NCBI GenBank assembly: GCA_963842515.1
Contig: CAWJGO010000001.1
Location: 992,001-1,056,000, forward strand
Direction of reading: 5' to 3'
DNA: 64,000 bases
Source of the DNA: CADEED01 sp963842515
GTDB taxonomy: Bacteria > Pseudomonadota > Gammaproteobacteria > Steroidobacterales > Steroidobacteraceae
Each line of letters opens with the position of its first letter. The stretch's first letter is position 1. Made by a program: the position numbers and the translations under genes. Below the pieces are notes generated by a model that worked only from the letters and a program-made list of their open reading frames with translations, was not told the DNA's origin and searched no databases. This document shows, one piece after another, positions 31,295 through 40,459 of the stretch.

Positions 31295-31375
31295 GGGGCG
31301 ATCAAAATTCCAATACGCGGATCGGTTATTGTACCGGCCGTGTCAAGCGGCAATAAGAACTAAGAGGGGTTTCGA

Positions 31376-33025
31376 GTGGGAACAGGGGGCCAGGCCATCG
31401 ACTCCGCGCACAAGCGCGTCATTTTCGCGTCTTCGCTCGGCACCGTATTCGAGTGGTACGACTTCTATCTCTACGGCGCGCTGCTGACGGTCATCTCCAA
31501 GAAGTTTTTCTCCGGCATGAACGACACCACGGCGTTCATGTTCGCGCTGTTGGCGTTCGCCGCCGGATTTCTCGTGCGGCCCTTTGGCGCGCTGGTCTTC
31601 GGGCGGCTGGGCGACCTGGTGGGCCGCAAATACACGTTCCTGATCACCATCGTGATCATGGGCAGCTCCACGGCGCTGGTGGGCATCCTGCCGAGTTACG
31701 AGACCATCGGCGTGGCCGCGCCCATCATCCTCATCTTTCTCCGGCTGCTGCAGGGCCTGGCGCTCGGCGGTGAATACGGCGGCGCGGCGACCTATGTCGC
31801 CGAGCACGCACCCCACGGCAAGCGGGGCCTGTACACCAGCTGGATTCAGACCACGGCCACCATGGGCTTGTTCCTGTCGCTGCTCGTGGTGCTCGCCTGC
31901 CGCATGTCGATGAGCACGGAAAGCTTTGAAGCCTGGGGCTGGCGTATCCCGTTCCTGGCATCGATCGCGCTGCTGGCGATCTCGGTGTACATCCGCCTGC
32001 AGCTGCAGGAATCGCCGGTGTTCGCCGAAATGAAAGCCGAGGGCACGTTGTCCAAGGCGCCGCTCAGCGAATCGTTCACGAAATGGCCGAATCTCAAGAT
32101 CGTGCTGCTGGCGCTCCTGGGGGCCACCGCCGGACAGGCCGTGGTGTGGTACGGCGGTCAGTTCTACGCGTTGTTCTTCCTCGAGAAGGTGCTGCAGGTC
32201 GACGGCACGGCGGCCAACCTCATCATGGCCGCGGCGTTGTTGTTAGCCACACCGTTCTTCGTGGTGTTCGGCGCCTTGTCGGACAAGATCGGCCGCAAGA
32301 AGATCGTGCTGGCCGGCTGTTTGTTAGCCGTGCTCACGTATTTCCCGATCTTCCGCGGCCTCACGCATTTCGCGAACCCGGCACTCGATGCGGCAGTCAC
32401 CACCTCGCCGGTCACCGTCATCGCGGATCCGGCCGAGTGCAGCTTCCAATTCGACCCGGTGGGCAGGAAGCAGTACACGAGCTCGTGCGACATGCTCAAA
32501 GGCGCGCTCGCGCGCATGGGCGTTTCCTACTCGAATGAAGGCGCGCCGGCGGGGCAGACGGCCGCCGTGCGCGTCGGCGACACGCTGGTGAATTTTGTGG
32601 CGCCCGGGAGCGCCGGGCGCTTATCCGCCGCGGACTACAAGCAGGCGCAGGATGCGGCAGCGGCGCCGCTCAAGGCGGCGCTCGTCGAAGCGGGATATCC
32701 CGCCAAGGCCGACATGGCGGCGCTCAACTACCCGATGGTCATCCTGCTCTGCTGGCTGCTCGTGATCTACGTGACCATGGTGTACGGCCCCATTGCCGCA
32801 TGGCTGGTCGAGCTCTTCCCGGCGCGTATCCGCTACACCTCCATGTCGCTGCCATATCACATCGGCAACGGATGGTTCGGCGGCTTCCTGCCGGTGACCT
32901 CGTTCGCCATCGTGGCCGCCACTGGAAACATCTACAACGGCCTGTGGTACCCCGTGATCGTCGCCGCGGTCACCATCGTCATCGGCGGGCTGTTCCTGCG
33001 CGAAACGAAGGATTCACCGGCGTAG
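31376..33025 (+). CDS. MHS-family MFS transporter (metabolite:H+ symporter)
   Basis: 549 aa from GTG with GAGGGG about 8 bp upstream. The family signatures are plain: GTVFEWYDFYLYGALL in TM1, RPFGALVFGRLGDLVGRKYT in loop 2-3, RLLQGLALGGEYGGAATYVAEHAP in TM4, and GALSDKIGRKKIVLAG in the repeat loop. Usual substrates are organic acids, betaine or proline. A periplasmic insertion of about 110 residues (roughly 335-445, with a Cys pair in CSFQF and SSCDML) separates two late helices, making it about 110 aa longer than KgtP/ProP. It is divergent from the double UvrA with an 81-bp gap. Confidence 0.92.
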   Translation: MGTGGQAIDSAHKRVIFASSLGTVFEWYDFYLYGALLTVISKKFFSGMNDTTAFMFALLAFAAGFLVRPFGALVFGRLGDLVGRKYTFLITIVIMGSSTALVGILPSYETIGVAAPIILIFLRLLQGLALGGEYGGAATYVAEHAPHGKRGLYTSWIQTTATMGLFLSLLVVLACRMSMSTESFEAWGWRIPFLASIALLAISVYIRLQLQESPVFAEMKAEGTLSKAPLSESFTKWPNLKIVLLALLGATAGQAVVWYGGQFYALFFLEKVLQVDGTAANLIMAAALLLATPFFVVFGALSDKIGRKKIVLAGCLLAVLTYFPIFRGLTHFANPALDAAVTTSPVTVIADPAECSFQFDPVGRKQYTSSCDMLKGALARMGVSYSNEGAPAGQTAAVRVGDTLVNFVAPGSAGRLSAADYKQAQDAAAAPLKAALVEAGYPAKADMAALNYPMVILLCWLLVIYVTMVYGPIAAWLVELFPARIRYTSMSLPYHIGNGWFGGFLPVTSFAIVAATGNIYNGLWYPVIVAAVTIVIGGLFLRETKDSPA

Positions 33026-33037
33026 TTAGTCGCACCG

Positions 33038-33628
33038 TCAGTTGATCACGCCGCAGGCGATGCGCGCGCCGGAATTTCCCGCCGGCTGGCTCGCGTAATC
33101 GTCGGCCTTCTCGTGTAACACAATGGCCTTGCCACGAACGCCATTGGGCGCGCCGCTGTCGAGACTCACACCTTTTGCGACCGCATCGACCTGCGCCGAC
33201 CCTTGCGCGTCGGACTTGGCGTTGAGCATGTCGCCAGCATGGTGCGATTCGCCCTGGGGATTGCCGTGTTGCGCGTTGGTTGGATTGAAGTGTGCGCCTG
33301 CGCTGCTGGCATCCGGCGCGCTGCAGTCGCCCTTCTCATGGATGTGGAAACCGAACTCGCTGTTTGGCCGCAGCCCTTGCAGCGACCCGGTCAAGTGCAC
33401 GGAATCGCCTTCCGCGGCGAGGGACAACGTGCCTGACGCAGTTTGCCCCTGGGTCGGTGCGAGCTGCACCGAGGCGCCCGCCGGCGGCGGCGCTTCGGCG
33501 GGCGGTGCGTCAGCAGGCATGGGCGTAGTGGCGGGTGCATCTGCCGTGTCGGGTTTGTTGTTGCGCTCTCCGCAGCCCGCGAGCAATGCGGCGGTGGCAC
33601 AAAGGGGCAGCCAGTATTTCGCGTTCAT
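33038..33628 (-). CDS. sodC: Cu/Zn superoxide dismutase lipoprotein
   Basis: 196 aa from ATG at 33628; GGAGG four bases upstream decides against the longer frame. Lipobox LLAGC puts the lipidated Cys at residue 19, followed by a Pro/Ala linker. The SOD domain has the copper/zinc ligands in FGFHIHEKGDCS, AGAHFNP, QHGNP and HHAGDM, and the later IVLHEKADDY; two cysteines (GDCS and IACGVIN) can form the conserved disulfide. It dismutates superoxide in the periplasm. The gene converges with the MFS gene (12-bp gap) and diverges from the S9 peptidase. Confidence 0.93.
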   Translation of the reverse strand: MNAKYWLPLCATAALLAGCGERNNKPDTADAPATTPMPADAPPAEAPPPAGASVQLAPTQGQTASGTLSLAAEGDSVHLTGSLQGLRPNSEFGFHIHEKGDCSAPDASSAGAHFNPTNAQHGNPQGESHHAGDMLNAKSDAQGSAQVDAVAKGVSLDSGAPNGVRGKAIVLHEKADDYASQPAGNSGARIACGVIN

Positions 33629-33825
33629 ACGTCCTCCGTAAGTTCTGGTTTCCATGCTCGCCGCACCATACGCAGTCGGGCTCGCCCGGTCAGTCGGCGT
33701 GCGCTGTCATTCGCAGTGTCGATGTCCGACCCTCGACCCAGAAGGCGCTTAGGCCGCATTCTCGACAATGGCCATTCGCGCGCGCAACATCGGCTGCGTG
33801 GAGTTAGTTAGCCGTGAGGGTGGGC

Positions 33826-35724
33826 ATGGTTAGATTCACGATTTCGCTGTTGTTGTTGGCGGCGGTGGCCGGTGCCGCGCCGCCTCCCCTGGAGGCCTTT
33901 TTCGAAGGCGCGCAGATCCGCAGGGTTTCGATTTCCCCCGACGGCCGGGCGCTCGCCATGATCGTCGAGGTCAATGGCAAGCTGTTCGTCGCCGTCAAGG
34001 ATCGCACTTCGGCGGCACCCTCAGTACCGGTGCTGGCACCGAACGACAAGGACGGCTTCAAGCCGAGCTGGTGCCGCTGGGCCAACGATGAGCGCGTGGT
34101 CTGCAGCTTCCGCGGCGAGGAACGCGACAAGTATCTCGGCAAGGTGTTTCCGGTCACGCGCCTGGTGGCCGTGAATCGCGACGGCACCCAGATGAAGCAG
34201 CTGCTGCAGGATCCATTCAACCCCAGCGGCCAGCTCAACGACCGCATCATCGACTGGACGCCCGAAGATCCGCGCGCGGTGCTCATCGAGAAGTTCCACC
34301 CGCGCGTGGGCCTGCGCGTGCTGCGCCTCGACATCTACAACGGCGAGGCGCGCCTCTACGAAGGCCCGCACGAATATATCGGCACTTTCGGCACCGATGG
34401 CCATGGCAACGTGCGCTTGGGTTGGGGCACCGGCCGCGACATGAAGACTTACTACCACGCGCGGCTCGAGGGCGAGAAGAAATGGCGGCGGCTGGCGCGC
34501 GTCAACGTGTTGTCCTCGGACGAGGCCTTCCAACCGGTCGCCGTGGTCCCGGGGACTAACTACGCCTGGGCTACCCGCGACCACGAGGGCCGCTCGGCGT
34601 TGTGGAAGATAGACCTGGCCGACAAGGAAGAGCCGCAGCTCATATTCGCGAGCTCGCGCGTCGACATCACGCCCGTGTACACCCCGGATCACCGGATGCT
34701 CGCGGTGTTGCCGGACAGCGGCAGCAAGGACGCCTACTACGTCGAGCCGTCCGCCGCGTTGCTCGGCGAGGTGCTCGGCAAACTCTTCAAGGACCAGCAG
34801 TATCACGTCGCCGACATGAGCGCGGATCTCAAGACAGTGGTCGTGATGTCCGAAAGCGACGAGAAACCCCCGGAGTTTCACGTGCTCGACTTGAGCGCCA
34901 CGCCGCCGAAGTTGCAGCGCATCGGTTCGCGCTTCCCGGGTCTCGAGAAGTTCGAGCTGGCTCGTACCGAGAGTCTCACGTACCCGGCGCGCGACGGCAC
35001 GCAGATCCCGGCCTTTCTCACGCGCCCTGTGAATGCGGGCAGCGAGCCGCCGCCGCTCATCATCCTGCCGCACGGCGGACCATGGGCGCGCGATGCCTGG
35101 GGCTTCGACAGCTGGGTACAGATGCTGGTGCGCGACGGATACGCCGTGCTGCAGATGAACTATCGCGGCTCGGGCGGGTACGGCAAGAAGTGGCGCGACG
35201 CCTCGCTGCAGGATTGGGGCGGACTGCCGTATTCCGACACCATCGACGGGCTCACCTGGGCGGTCGCACAGAAGCACGGCGATCCGCAACGGGTCTGCGT
35301 GGTGGGAGGAAGCTTTGGCGGCTATCTCGCGCTCGTCGCGGGAATGCGCGACAGCCCGCGGCTCAAATGTGTGGTGAGCGTTGCCGGCGTCAGCGATCTG
35401 CGCGAGCTCAAGAGCGATTCTAACTTCTTCAGCAATCATCTCATCGTCAAGGAGATGGTCGGCAAGGACCCGGAAAAGCTCAAGGCGGATTCACCGCGGC
35501 TGCATGCCGCAAGCTTCAACGTGCCCGTGCTGCTGGTGCACGGTGCGGATGACTGGACGGTGGAGCTCGACCAGTCGGAGCTCATGGCCAAGGCGCTGCT
35601 GGAAGCAAACAAGCCGTACAAGCTGGTGACTATCAAGGGCGTCGACCACTACTTCCAGACTCAGGATTCACAACGGCAACTGTTCACGCCCATCGCGGAA
35701 TTCCTCAAGGCGCAACTCAAGTAG
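33826..35724 (+). CDS. S9 prolyl-oligopeptidase-family peptidase, exported
   Basis: 632 aa from ATG at 33826, with GAGGG just upstream and a signal peptide of about 18 residues directly after. N-terminal beta-propeller (residues about 25-360), then an alpha/beta hydrolase domain. Catalytic triad: Ser about 496 in GGSFGGYLAL, Asp about 575 in HGADDWTVEL, His about 608 in GVDHYFQ; oxyanion region LPHGGPWARD. It should cleave short peptides in the periplasm. It precedes a TonB-dependent receptor on the same strand (149-bp gap), a usual peptide-uptake pairing, though each probably has its own promoter. Confidence 0.92.
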   Translation: MVRFTISLLLLAAVAGAAPPPLEAFFEGAQIRRVSISPDGRALAMIVEVNGKLFVAVKDRTSAAPSVPVLAPNDKDGFKPSWCRWANDERVVCSFRGEERDKYLGKVFPVTRLVAVNRDGTQMKQLLQDPFNPSGQLNDRIIDWTPEDPRAVLIEKFHPRVGLRVLRLDIYNGEARLYEGPHEYIGTFGTDGHGNVRLGWGTGRDMKTYYHARLEGEKKWRRLARVNVLSSDEAFQPVAVVPGTNYAWATRDHEGRSALWKIDLADKEEPQLIFASSRVDITPVYTPDHRMLAVLPDSGSKDAYYVEPSAALLGEVLGKLFKDQQYHVADMSADLKTVVVMSESDEKPPEFHVLDLSATPPKLQRIGSRFPGLEKFELARTESLTYPARDGTQIPAFLTRPVNAGSEPPPLIILPHGGPWARDAWGFDSWVQMLVRDGYAVLQMNYRGSGGYGKKWRDASLQDWGGLPYSDTIDGLTWAVAQKHGDPQRVCVVGGSFGGYLALVAGMRDSPRLKCVVSVAGVSDLRELKSDSNFFSNHLIVKEMVGKDPEKLKADSPRLHAASFNVPVLLVHGADDWTVELDQSELMAKALLEANKPYKLVTIKGVDHYFQTQDSQRQLFTPIAEFLKAQLK

Positions 35725-35873
35725 TAATCGGCCTACGGCGCGAACTACTCGCCAGCCGGTGTTTGCTAGACGGCGGAGTCCAAAGCCATACTTCGAGCCA
35801 TCAGTGCGCCAGCCGGGGAGATGGTCGCTCACGACCCCCTGACGTACATAAAAATGACAGAAGGAGTGGTCGC

Positions 35874-38273
35874 ATGAATTCCTGGGCTTCGCGCGGCACC
35901 GCCGCATTTCTTGTTGCAACCCCGTTCGCCCTATCGGCGCAGACACCACCGCCCACCGAAGAGGAAATCACCGAAGAAATCATCGTCACCGCGCAAAAGC
36001 GCGCCACGACGCTGCAGGAAGTGCCGTTCTCCATCGCGGCCGTGACCGCCGAAGACATCAAGGAATCCGGCGCCACCAACATCGTCGAGGTGGCGCGCAA
36101 TGTTCCGGGCCTTTACATCGCGGATTTGGGGCCTGGCCAAAGCCAGGTCGCCATTCGCGGCATCAGCGCCGGCCAGGTGGTGCGCGATCAACCTGGCGTG
36201 AAGGAATCCGTCGGCATCTATCTCGATGAGTCGCCCATTTCCGTGGCGCTGTTCACGCCCGACCTAGATCTCTATGACCTCGATCGCATCGAAGTGTTGC
36301 GCGGCCCGCAAGGCACACTGTTCGGCGCCGGCTCGTCCTCGGGTACCGTGCGCTACATCACCGCCCAACCCGACATCGGCGAGTTCGGCGGGTCGGTGGA
36401 TCTCACGCTCGAGAACGTCGCTGACGGTGAGACCGGCGGCGCATTGCGCGGCAACCTCAACGTGCCGATCGGCGAAAACGCCGCCATGCGCGCCGTGGCC
36501 TATACCAGCGAATACGCGGGGTTCATCGATTCGGTGTATCCCGATCGCGCCACGCGTGAGGACGTGAACGGCGGCTCGCGCACCGGCGGACGCCTGGCGT
36601 TCCGCTTCGAGCCCAGCGAGAACGTGTCCATCACGCCGCGCGTCGTCTATCAAAAGCTCGAGACGGACGGCTATCCGCGCATCGACGTCTACAACATCCT
36701 CGGCAACCCGTTCACCACCACCGAGCCTGCGGTGGATCCGGGCGAGCGCGGCCAGGTCACGCAGTTTCGCGAGGGCCTGACCGATGAGTTCATGATGGCC
36801 GACCTCGAGCTCGACTTCAGCGTGGGCGAGTCGATGGGGCTCACCTCCGTCACGACTTACATCGACCGCCAGGTGGAAGTGCTGCGCGACGCCAGCCAGC
36901 TCACGGGCAGCGTCACCATCGATCTTGGCGGCACGGCGGACGATGCGCGCATTGACTCGCCGCTCTTCGACGACACGGACATGACGGTGTTCAGCCAGGA
37001 ATTGCGGCTGGCGTCGACGGGCGAGGGCCCCTATCAGTGGCTGGTCGGCGCTTTCTACCAGAAGTCGGAACGCGACTACGGGCAGACGCTGCCGACGCCG
37101 GGATACGACGCCCTGACCCAATCCCTGATCGGCGAGGACAGTTCCGACTACAACGCTCCGGCGGACACGCCGTTCTATTCGCGCTTCACCTTCAACCTGA
37201 AGCAAATCGCCTTGTTCGGCGAGGCTAGCTACCGCTTCAGTCCGCAGTGGTCGCTCACCGGCGGCCTGCGCTACTACGACTACGATGAAGATCGCCTGCT
37301 CACCTTCGCCGGTTTGTTCGCCGGCGCAATCCACACCAATGTTCCGGGTGAGGTGAGCGCGGACGGCGTCTCGCCGCGCGTCATCCTCGCTTTCAGCCCC
37401 AGCAAGAATGTGCAGTTCAATGCGCAGGTGTCCAAGGGTTTCCGGCTGGGCGGCATCAACGATCCGCTGAACCTGGGTCTTTGCTCGCCGCAGGACATCG
37501 CCACCTACGACGGCAATCCAACCTTCAAGGACGAGAAGACCACGAACTTCGAAATAGGCACCAAGACCCGGCTGTCAGATGGGCGCGTGACTTTCAATGC
37601 CTCGGTGTTCTACACCGACATCAAGGACATGCAGGTCATCACCGATGCCGGCGAATGTTCCTCGCGCATCGTGCTCAATGGCCAGGGCGAGAGCGTCGGC
37701 GCGGAGGTCGAGATGTTCGCGCGGCCGAGCGAGAACTGGGATTTCGGGGTTTCGGCCACCTATGCCAAGGCCGAAGTCACCGAGGACTATCAGCCGAACA
37801 ATCCCGTGGCCGGCATCCGCGAGGGCAATCGGCTCTCCACCTCCCCGAAGCTGCAGGCGGCGGCGACGGCGGCATACAACTGGAGTCTGTCGGATCGGCT
37901 GGAGAGTTACGTACGCTTCACGGCTCAGCACGTCGGTTCTTCGTTCACGCAACTGGCTGACCAGGAACCGGGGTTCGGCGTCATTCTCAATCCCGCGCTG
38001 CAGCAGCCCAATGACGGCACCGCGCGGCTCATCGATCTGGGCGGCGTGAACGTGGACCAGATCGACTTCGGTGCCGAGCTGCCTTCGTATGACATCGGCA
38101 ACCTGCGCTGGGGAATCCGCTCCGACAGCTGGGAGGCATCACTCTACGTCAACAACCTGTGGGACGAACGAGCGTTCCTGTCGATCGACCGTGAACGAAA
38201 CCGCAGCGCGCGCGTGGGTTATCTCACCAATCCGCCGCGCACCTATGGTGTCAACTTCCGCATGAACTTCTGA
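35874..38273 (+). CDS. TonB-dependent outer-membrane receptor
   Basis: 799 aa from ATG at 35874 with AAGGAG 8-9 bp upstream. Signal peptide (1-22, ending LSA), an acidic TonB-box region with EEIIVTAQKRATTLQEVPFS, plug domain to about residue 150 (VPGLYIADLGPGQSQVAIRG, DRIEVLRGPQGTLFGAGSSS), then a 22-strand-type barrel ending in aromatic NFRMNF. The early VPFSIAAVTAEDI pattern is of the group often linked to iron chelates, oligosaccharides or aromatic substrates; the ligand cannot be named. The adjacent peptidase and FAD oxidase may process or supply its substrate. Confidence 0.94.
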   Translation: MNSWASRGTAAFLVATPFALSAQTPPPTEEEITEEIIVTAQKRATTLQEVPFSIAAVTAEDIKESGATNIVEVARNVPGLYIADLGPGQSQVAIRGISAGQVVRDQPGVKESVGIYLDESPISVALFTPDLDLYDLDRIEVLRGPQGTLFGAGSSSGTVRYITAQPDIGEFGGSVDLTLENVADGETGGALRGNLNVPIGENAAMRAVAYTSEYAGFIDSVYPDRATREDVNGGSRTGGRLAFRFEPSENVSITPRVVYQKLETDGYPRIDVYNILGNPFTTTEPAVDPGERGQVTQFREGLTDEFMMADLELDFSVGESMGLTSVTTYIDRQVEVLRDASQLTGSVTIDLGGTADDARIDSPLFDDTDMTVFSQELRLASTGEGPYQWLVGAFYQKSERDYGQTLPTPGYDALTQSLIGEDSSDYNAPADTPFYSRFTFNLKQIALFGEASYRFSPQWSLTGGLRYYDYDEDRLLTFAGLFAGAIHTNVPGEVSADGVSPRVILAFSPSKNVQFNAQVSKGFRLGGINDPLNLGLCSPQDIATYDGNPTFKDEKTTNFEIGTKTRLSDGRVTFNASVFYTDIKDMQVITDAGECSSRIVLNGQGESVGAEVEMFARPSENWDFGVSATYAKAEVTEDYQPNNPVAGIREGNRLSTSPKLQAAATAAYNWSLSDRLESYVRFTAQHVGSSFTQLADQEPGFGVILNPALQQPNDGTARLIDLGGVNVDQIDFGAELPSYDIGNLRWGIRSDSWEASLYVNNLWDERAFLSIDRERNRSARVGYLTNPPRTYGVNFRMNF

Positions 38274-38282
38274 TCGTGGCGC

Positions 38283-39755
38283 CTACGTGCGCGGAGGAAT
38301 GTTCGGGTTCAGATGAAACAGGTTGGTCGGGTCGAATTTGGTCTTGAGCTCGACCAGCTGTTTCAGGTTCGTGCCGTAGGCGCCTAATAATCTCGGGTCC
38401 CCATCGCCGAGATTGAGGTTGGCGTAGACGCTGCGCGCGAAGGGCTCGAAGCCCTTCCAGGCGGTTTTCTGCCACGCAGTCCGCGAGGCGGCCTTGTCGG
38501 CCTCATTCCATGAGGCGCGCAAGACGACATTGAACGGCGTGTACCGGTTGGCGAATGCGGTGGCGTCCGCCGCGACGCGCGCCATGGCGCCGCCATTCTG
38601 CGTGAAGCTGATCTTGCCCATCGCCGCGCCCGGTTCCTGAATGGCGCGGAGCGCGTGGTCGAGCAATGCCGGCGCGACCGATGCGACCCCGGCGCCGGTT
38701 GTGTAGTAGCTGCGGCCGCGCGGCGAATCATCGTCGTGCTCGGACTGCAACGTGACGAACGCGCGCGCACCGACGTTGTCGGCAATCGGGCTGGCGATCT
38801 TGCGCAGCGGCGCGAGATCCTTCTGCGCGGCGCGCTCGGACCCGCAATGGCAGAGGTTCAGCATCAACCTGCGTGTGCCCTGCGCGTCGCACTCGAGCAC
38901 CGGATCCAGCCACAACTCGTCCGGCGCCCGCTCGGCGTACTCCGCGACGAAATCCAGGACGTCACGTGCCTGCGCGATCGGATACACGAGGTCCCCGCCG
39001 ACGAGTTTCGCGGGCAGCTCGTGCAGGCGAAACTCGAACGACGTCACGACGCCGAAGTTTCCGCCGCCGCCGCGTATCGCCCAGAAGAGGTCACTGTTCT
39101 GTTGCGCATCCACGCGCCGGAGTTTTCCGTCCGGTGTGATGAGGTCGGCACCGATGAGGCTGTCGATCGACATGCCGAACTTCCGCGACAGCCGGCCGTA
39201 TCCACCACCGAGCGACAGACCGGCCACGCCGGTGTGCGACACGGTGCCAGCCGGCACGATGAGCCCGTGTTTTTGCGTCGCGCGATCCAGCGTACCGAGC
39301 CAGACGCCGGGTTCGACGCGCGCGATGCGCGCCTCCCTGTCGACGTGCACGCCTTGCATCTCCGCGAGATCGATCATGAGGCCGCCTTCACAGACGGAGT
39401 GTCCGGGCAGGCTGTGTCCGCCGCCGCGCACCGCGACCAGCACGTCGTGCGAGCGCGCAAACTGCACCGCATTGACGACGTCGGCGGCGCTGGTGCATCG
39501 GACGATCGCCGCGGGATGGCGATCGAAAGCGCCGTTCCAGATGTGGCGGGCCTGTTCGTAGCCGGCATCGCCGCGCAGAAGCAGCGTTCCACGCAGGCTC
39601 GATCGCAGCTCGTCGACCGCTGCGCGCGGCAGTAACAGCTGATCTCCGGTTCGCGACAGGATTGGCAGCTCGTCGGGAATCGCCGCGCGTGCGCGGATGG
39701 AAAGGCCGGCGGCCGCGATCGCCAGCGACGAGGCGACAAATTCTCTTCTTTTCAT
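38283..39755 (-). CDS. Tat-exported FAD-linked oxidase, berberine-bridge-enzyme type
   Basis: 490 aa from ATG at 39755. MKRREFVASSLAIAAAGLSI is a Tat signal (RR-E-F, then hydrophobic, ARA cleavage). PCMH FAD-binding domain: VAVRGGGHSLPGHSVCEGG contains the histidine that can bind FAD covalently, and GVAGLSLGGGYGRLSRKFG the second FAD loop. The BBE C-terminal segment is clear: NLGDGDPRLLGAYGTNLKQL and FDPTNLFHLNPNIPP. These enzymes oxidise sugars or alkaloid-like alcohols using O2. Converges with the TonB receptor (9-bp gap) and diverges from the Sel1 protein. Confidence 0.92.
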   Translation of the reverse strand: MKRREFVASSLAIAAAGLSIRARAAIPDELPILSRTGDQLLLPRAAVDELRSSLRGTLLLRGDAGYEQARHIWNGAFDRHPAAIVRCTSAADVVNAVQFARSHDVLVAVRGGGHSLPGHSVCEGGLMIDLAEMQGVHVDREARIARVEPGVWLGTLDRATQKHGLIVPAGTVSHTGVAGLSLGGGYGRLSRKFGMSIDSLIGADLITPDGKLRRVDAQQNSDLFWAIRGGGGNFGVVTSFEFRLHELPAKLVGGDLVYPIAQARDVLDFVAEYAERAPDELWLDPVLECDAQGTRRLMLNLCHCGSERAAQKDLAPLRKIASPIADNVGARAFVTLQSEHDDDSPRGRSYYTTGAGVASVAPALLDHALRAIQEPGAAMGKISFTQNGGAMARVAADATAFANRYTPFNVVLRASWNEADKAASRTAWQKTAWKGFEPFARSVYANLNLGDGDPRLLGAYGTNLKQLVELKTKFDPTNLFHLNPNIPPRT

Positions 39756-39805
39756 GTGTTTGGTCCTGCCGCGTGCGCCTGGAGTCGTTCGTTTGAGGTT
39801 ATAAG

Positions 39806-40333
39806 ATGTCCATGAAAACGCGTCGACGCAAGGCGAAACCCACCAAAGCCCAGATCGAAGCATTGTTCCTGGCGGCGGAGTATTTCGAAGAGGCCGGTGA
39901 ATGGCGCGCGGCCTTTCAATGCCTGCTCAGCGGCGCCGAGGCGGGAGATGAGTTCAGTCAGCTCGGGCTGGGTAACTGCTACGCGGAGGGCCACGGGGTC
40001 CGCAAGGATCTGCGCAAGGCTGCCTACTGGTATCGCAAGGCCTATAACAACCAGAGCCGGGGTGTTCGCTGGTCGACTGCGGCACTCAATCTTGGCATCG
40101 ACTTTCGCAACAGTGGCAACCTGAAATCAGCCATCGCCTGGTTTGAGCGCGCGCGTGCACTGCAGGACGGATCGGCCTGCCTCGAGCTCGCGAGGATTTA
40201 CGCGGCGCGAAAAGGCGGGCGGCGAAAAGCGGTGACGTTGCTGAACGAGGTGATCGATCTGTACGGCGACAATTCCACCGATGCCGACAAGGAAGCGGCC
40301 GAAGAAATGTTGAAGGTGCTGTCCCTTCACTGA
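39806..40333 (+). CDS. Sel1/TPR-repeat protein
   Basis: 175 aa; GAGG seven bases before the ATG. Basic N-terminus (KTRRRKAKPTKAQ) and no signal peptide. Helical repeats from residue 17 on: YFEEAGEWRAAFQCLLSGAE, then a good Sel1 repeat FSQLGLGNCYAEGHGVRKDL with KAAYWYRKAY, followed by LGIDFRNSGNLKSAIAWFER and further helices. Probably a cytoplasmic scaffold. Its terminal CACTGA (His-stop) is part of the perfect inverted repeat that follows. Confidence 0.82.
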   Translation: MSMKTRRRKAKPTKAQIEALFLAAEYFEEAGEWRAAFQCLLSGAEAGDEFSQLGLGNCYAEGHGVRKDLRKAAYWYRKAYNNQSRGVRWSTAALNLGIDFRNSGNLKSAIAWFERARALQDGSACLELARIYAARKGGRRKAVTLLNEVIDLYGDNSTDADKEAAEEMLKVLSLH

Positions 40334-40459
40334 AATGGGGACATTCCTTATTTCCTAGAAAATGGGGACGCGCCTCGTTTGTCGTACCTTTTTCGTTGCG
40401 ATGAACAGCGGAGGCGCGTCCCCATTTTCTAGGAAATAAGGAATGTCCCCATTTCAGTG
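40328..40459. repeat. Perfect 49-bp inverted repeat spanning two convergent stop codons (repeat family copy D)
   Basis: Arms 40328-40376 and 40411-40459 are exact reverse complements with no mismatch, separated by 34 bp. The outer 6 bp of each arm are the last His codon and TGA of the flanking genes. Inside each arm lie TTTCCTAGAAAATGGGGA and AATGGGGACATTCC blocks related to the other repeat copies. RNA from either side would fold into a very stable hairpin, so it can serve as a bidirectional terminator; origin as a mobile palindromic (REP-like) unit is inferred. Confidence 0.9.

Noticed and set aside
31295..31375. LexA/SOS box upstream of the double UvrA gene
   Set aside because: No CTGT-N8-ACAG-like or other convincing palindrome in the 81-bp divergent region.
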